Source: an uncultured Eubacteriales bacterium
Lineage (GTDB): Bacteria > Bacillota > Clostridia > Peptostreptococcales > Anaerovoracaceae
DNA length: 7,131 nucleotides
Assembly: GCA_902766915.1 (NCBI GenBank)
Contig: CACXFN010000212.1
Span: 1-7,131, forward strand
Reading direction: 5' to 3'
Below, piece by piece: positions 6,919 through 7,131 of this stretch. Below the pieces are notes generated by a model. The model was given only the letters and a program-made list of their open reading frames with translations. It did no database searches and was not told the DNA's origin. Both the position numbers and the translations under genes were made by a program. The stretch's first letter is position 1, and each line of letters starts with the position of its first letter.

Positions 6919-7131
6919 TTGAAAACAGGAATAATAGATGTAGGCGGCGGTATGCGCGGTATATATGGGGCCGGGGTTATGGACAGACTGATGGATGAAG
7001 GCATCGAGTTCGATATTTATATTGGCGTATCCGCAGGTGCTGCCAATATTCTTTCCTATATGGCATGGCAAAGAGGAAGGAATTATAGATTTTATACGGA
7101 CTACGCTTTCCGCAGCGATTATATGGGGATG
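6919..7131 (+). CDS. Patatin-like phospholipase, N-terminal part (cut by the window end)
   Basis: The first 71 codons of a patatin-family lipid acyl hydrolase are visible. These enzymes cleave acyl chains from phospholipids or related esters with a Ser-Asp dyad (family knowledge). DVGGGMRGIYGAGV near the N-terminus carries the glycine-rich oxyanion-hole motif G-G-G-x-R-G. GVSAG at 36-40 is the nucleophile elbow with catalytic Ser38. The catalytic Asp, normally in a DGG/DGA motif further on, lies beyond the window. There is no signal peptide, so a cytoplasmic location is likely. The pattern VGGGMRGIYGAGVMDRL...GVSAGAAN...GRNYRFY recalls the bacterial YjjU-like subgroup, which is a weaker call. 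The start is TTG 6919, since the frame is closed just upstream. It probably shares the pcrA-ligA transcript, but nothing links it to DNA repair. Confidence 0.88.
   Translation, partial: MKTGIIDVGGGMRGIYGAGVMDRLMDEGIEFDIYIGVSAGAANILSYMAWQRGRNYRFYTDYAFRSDYMGM

Overview
The window looks like chromosomal DNA of a low-to-moderate GC Gram-positive anaerobe of the class Clostridia, most likely Lachnospiraceae or a related family such as Anaerovoracaceae. This is inferred from strong AGGAGG-type ribosome binding sites, a CWB2-anchored surface protein with glucan/choline-binding-like repeats, a PcrA-type helicase next to ligA, and a LigA whose active-site motifs resemble a divergent lineage I associate with Clostridia. 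The genus cannot be fixed from the sequence alone. All genes lie on the + strand.

Layout. (1) 1-567: the 3' part of a probable lipoprotein. The lipobox (LSGC) sits right at the window edge, so the real start is probably upstream. It has a Lys/Ala/Glu-rich helical segment, an Asn/Gly/Ser linker and a Glu-Pro repeat tail encoded by 18-bp tandem repeats. A second tandem repeat, 10 bp in period, covers its stop codon. (2) 634-2316: a secreted surface protein with a signal peptide, three CWB2 wall-binding repeats, aromatic glucan/choline-binding-like repeats and a C-terminal transglutaminase-like domain whose expected catalytic Cys is Ser. (3) 2375-2408: a strong intrinsic terminator that closes the cell-surface unit. 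(4) 2518-4857 pcrA and 4890-6875 ligA, 32 bp apart, a DNA repair/replication pair. (5) 6919-7131: the 5' end of a patatin-like phospholipase starting at TTG, 43 bp after ligA and without a visible terminator between them, so probably in the same transcript.

How the genes work together. The first two products are envelope proteins: a membrane-anchored lipoprotein with a rigid Pro-rich tail and a wall-bound protein with a probably non-catalytic or Ser-dependent transglutaminase fold. The next two act on nicked or damaged DNA: PcrA unwinds and displaces, LigA seals. The patatin-like protein has no evident functional link to them. I see no CRISPR array, insertion sequence, phage gene, tRNA or rRNA. 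The most unusual points are the Cys-to-Ser change in the surface protein, the two tandem repeats at the end of the lipoprotein gene, and the non-canonical ligase motifs. No gap between genes exceeds 300 bases.
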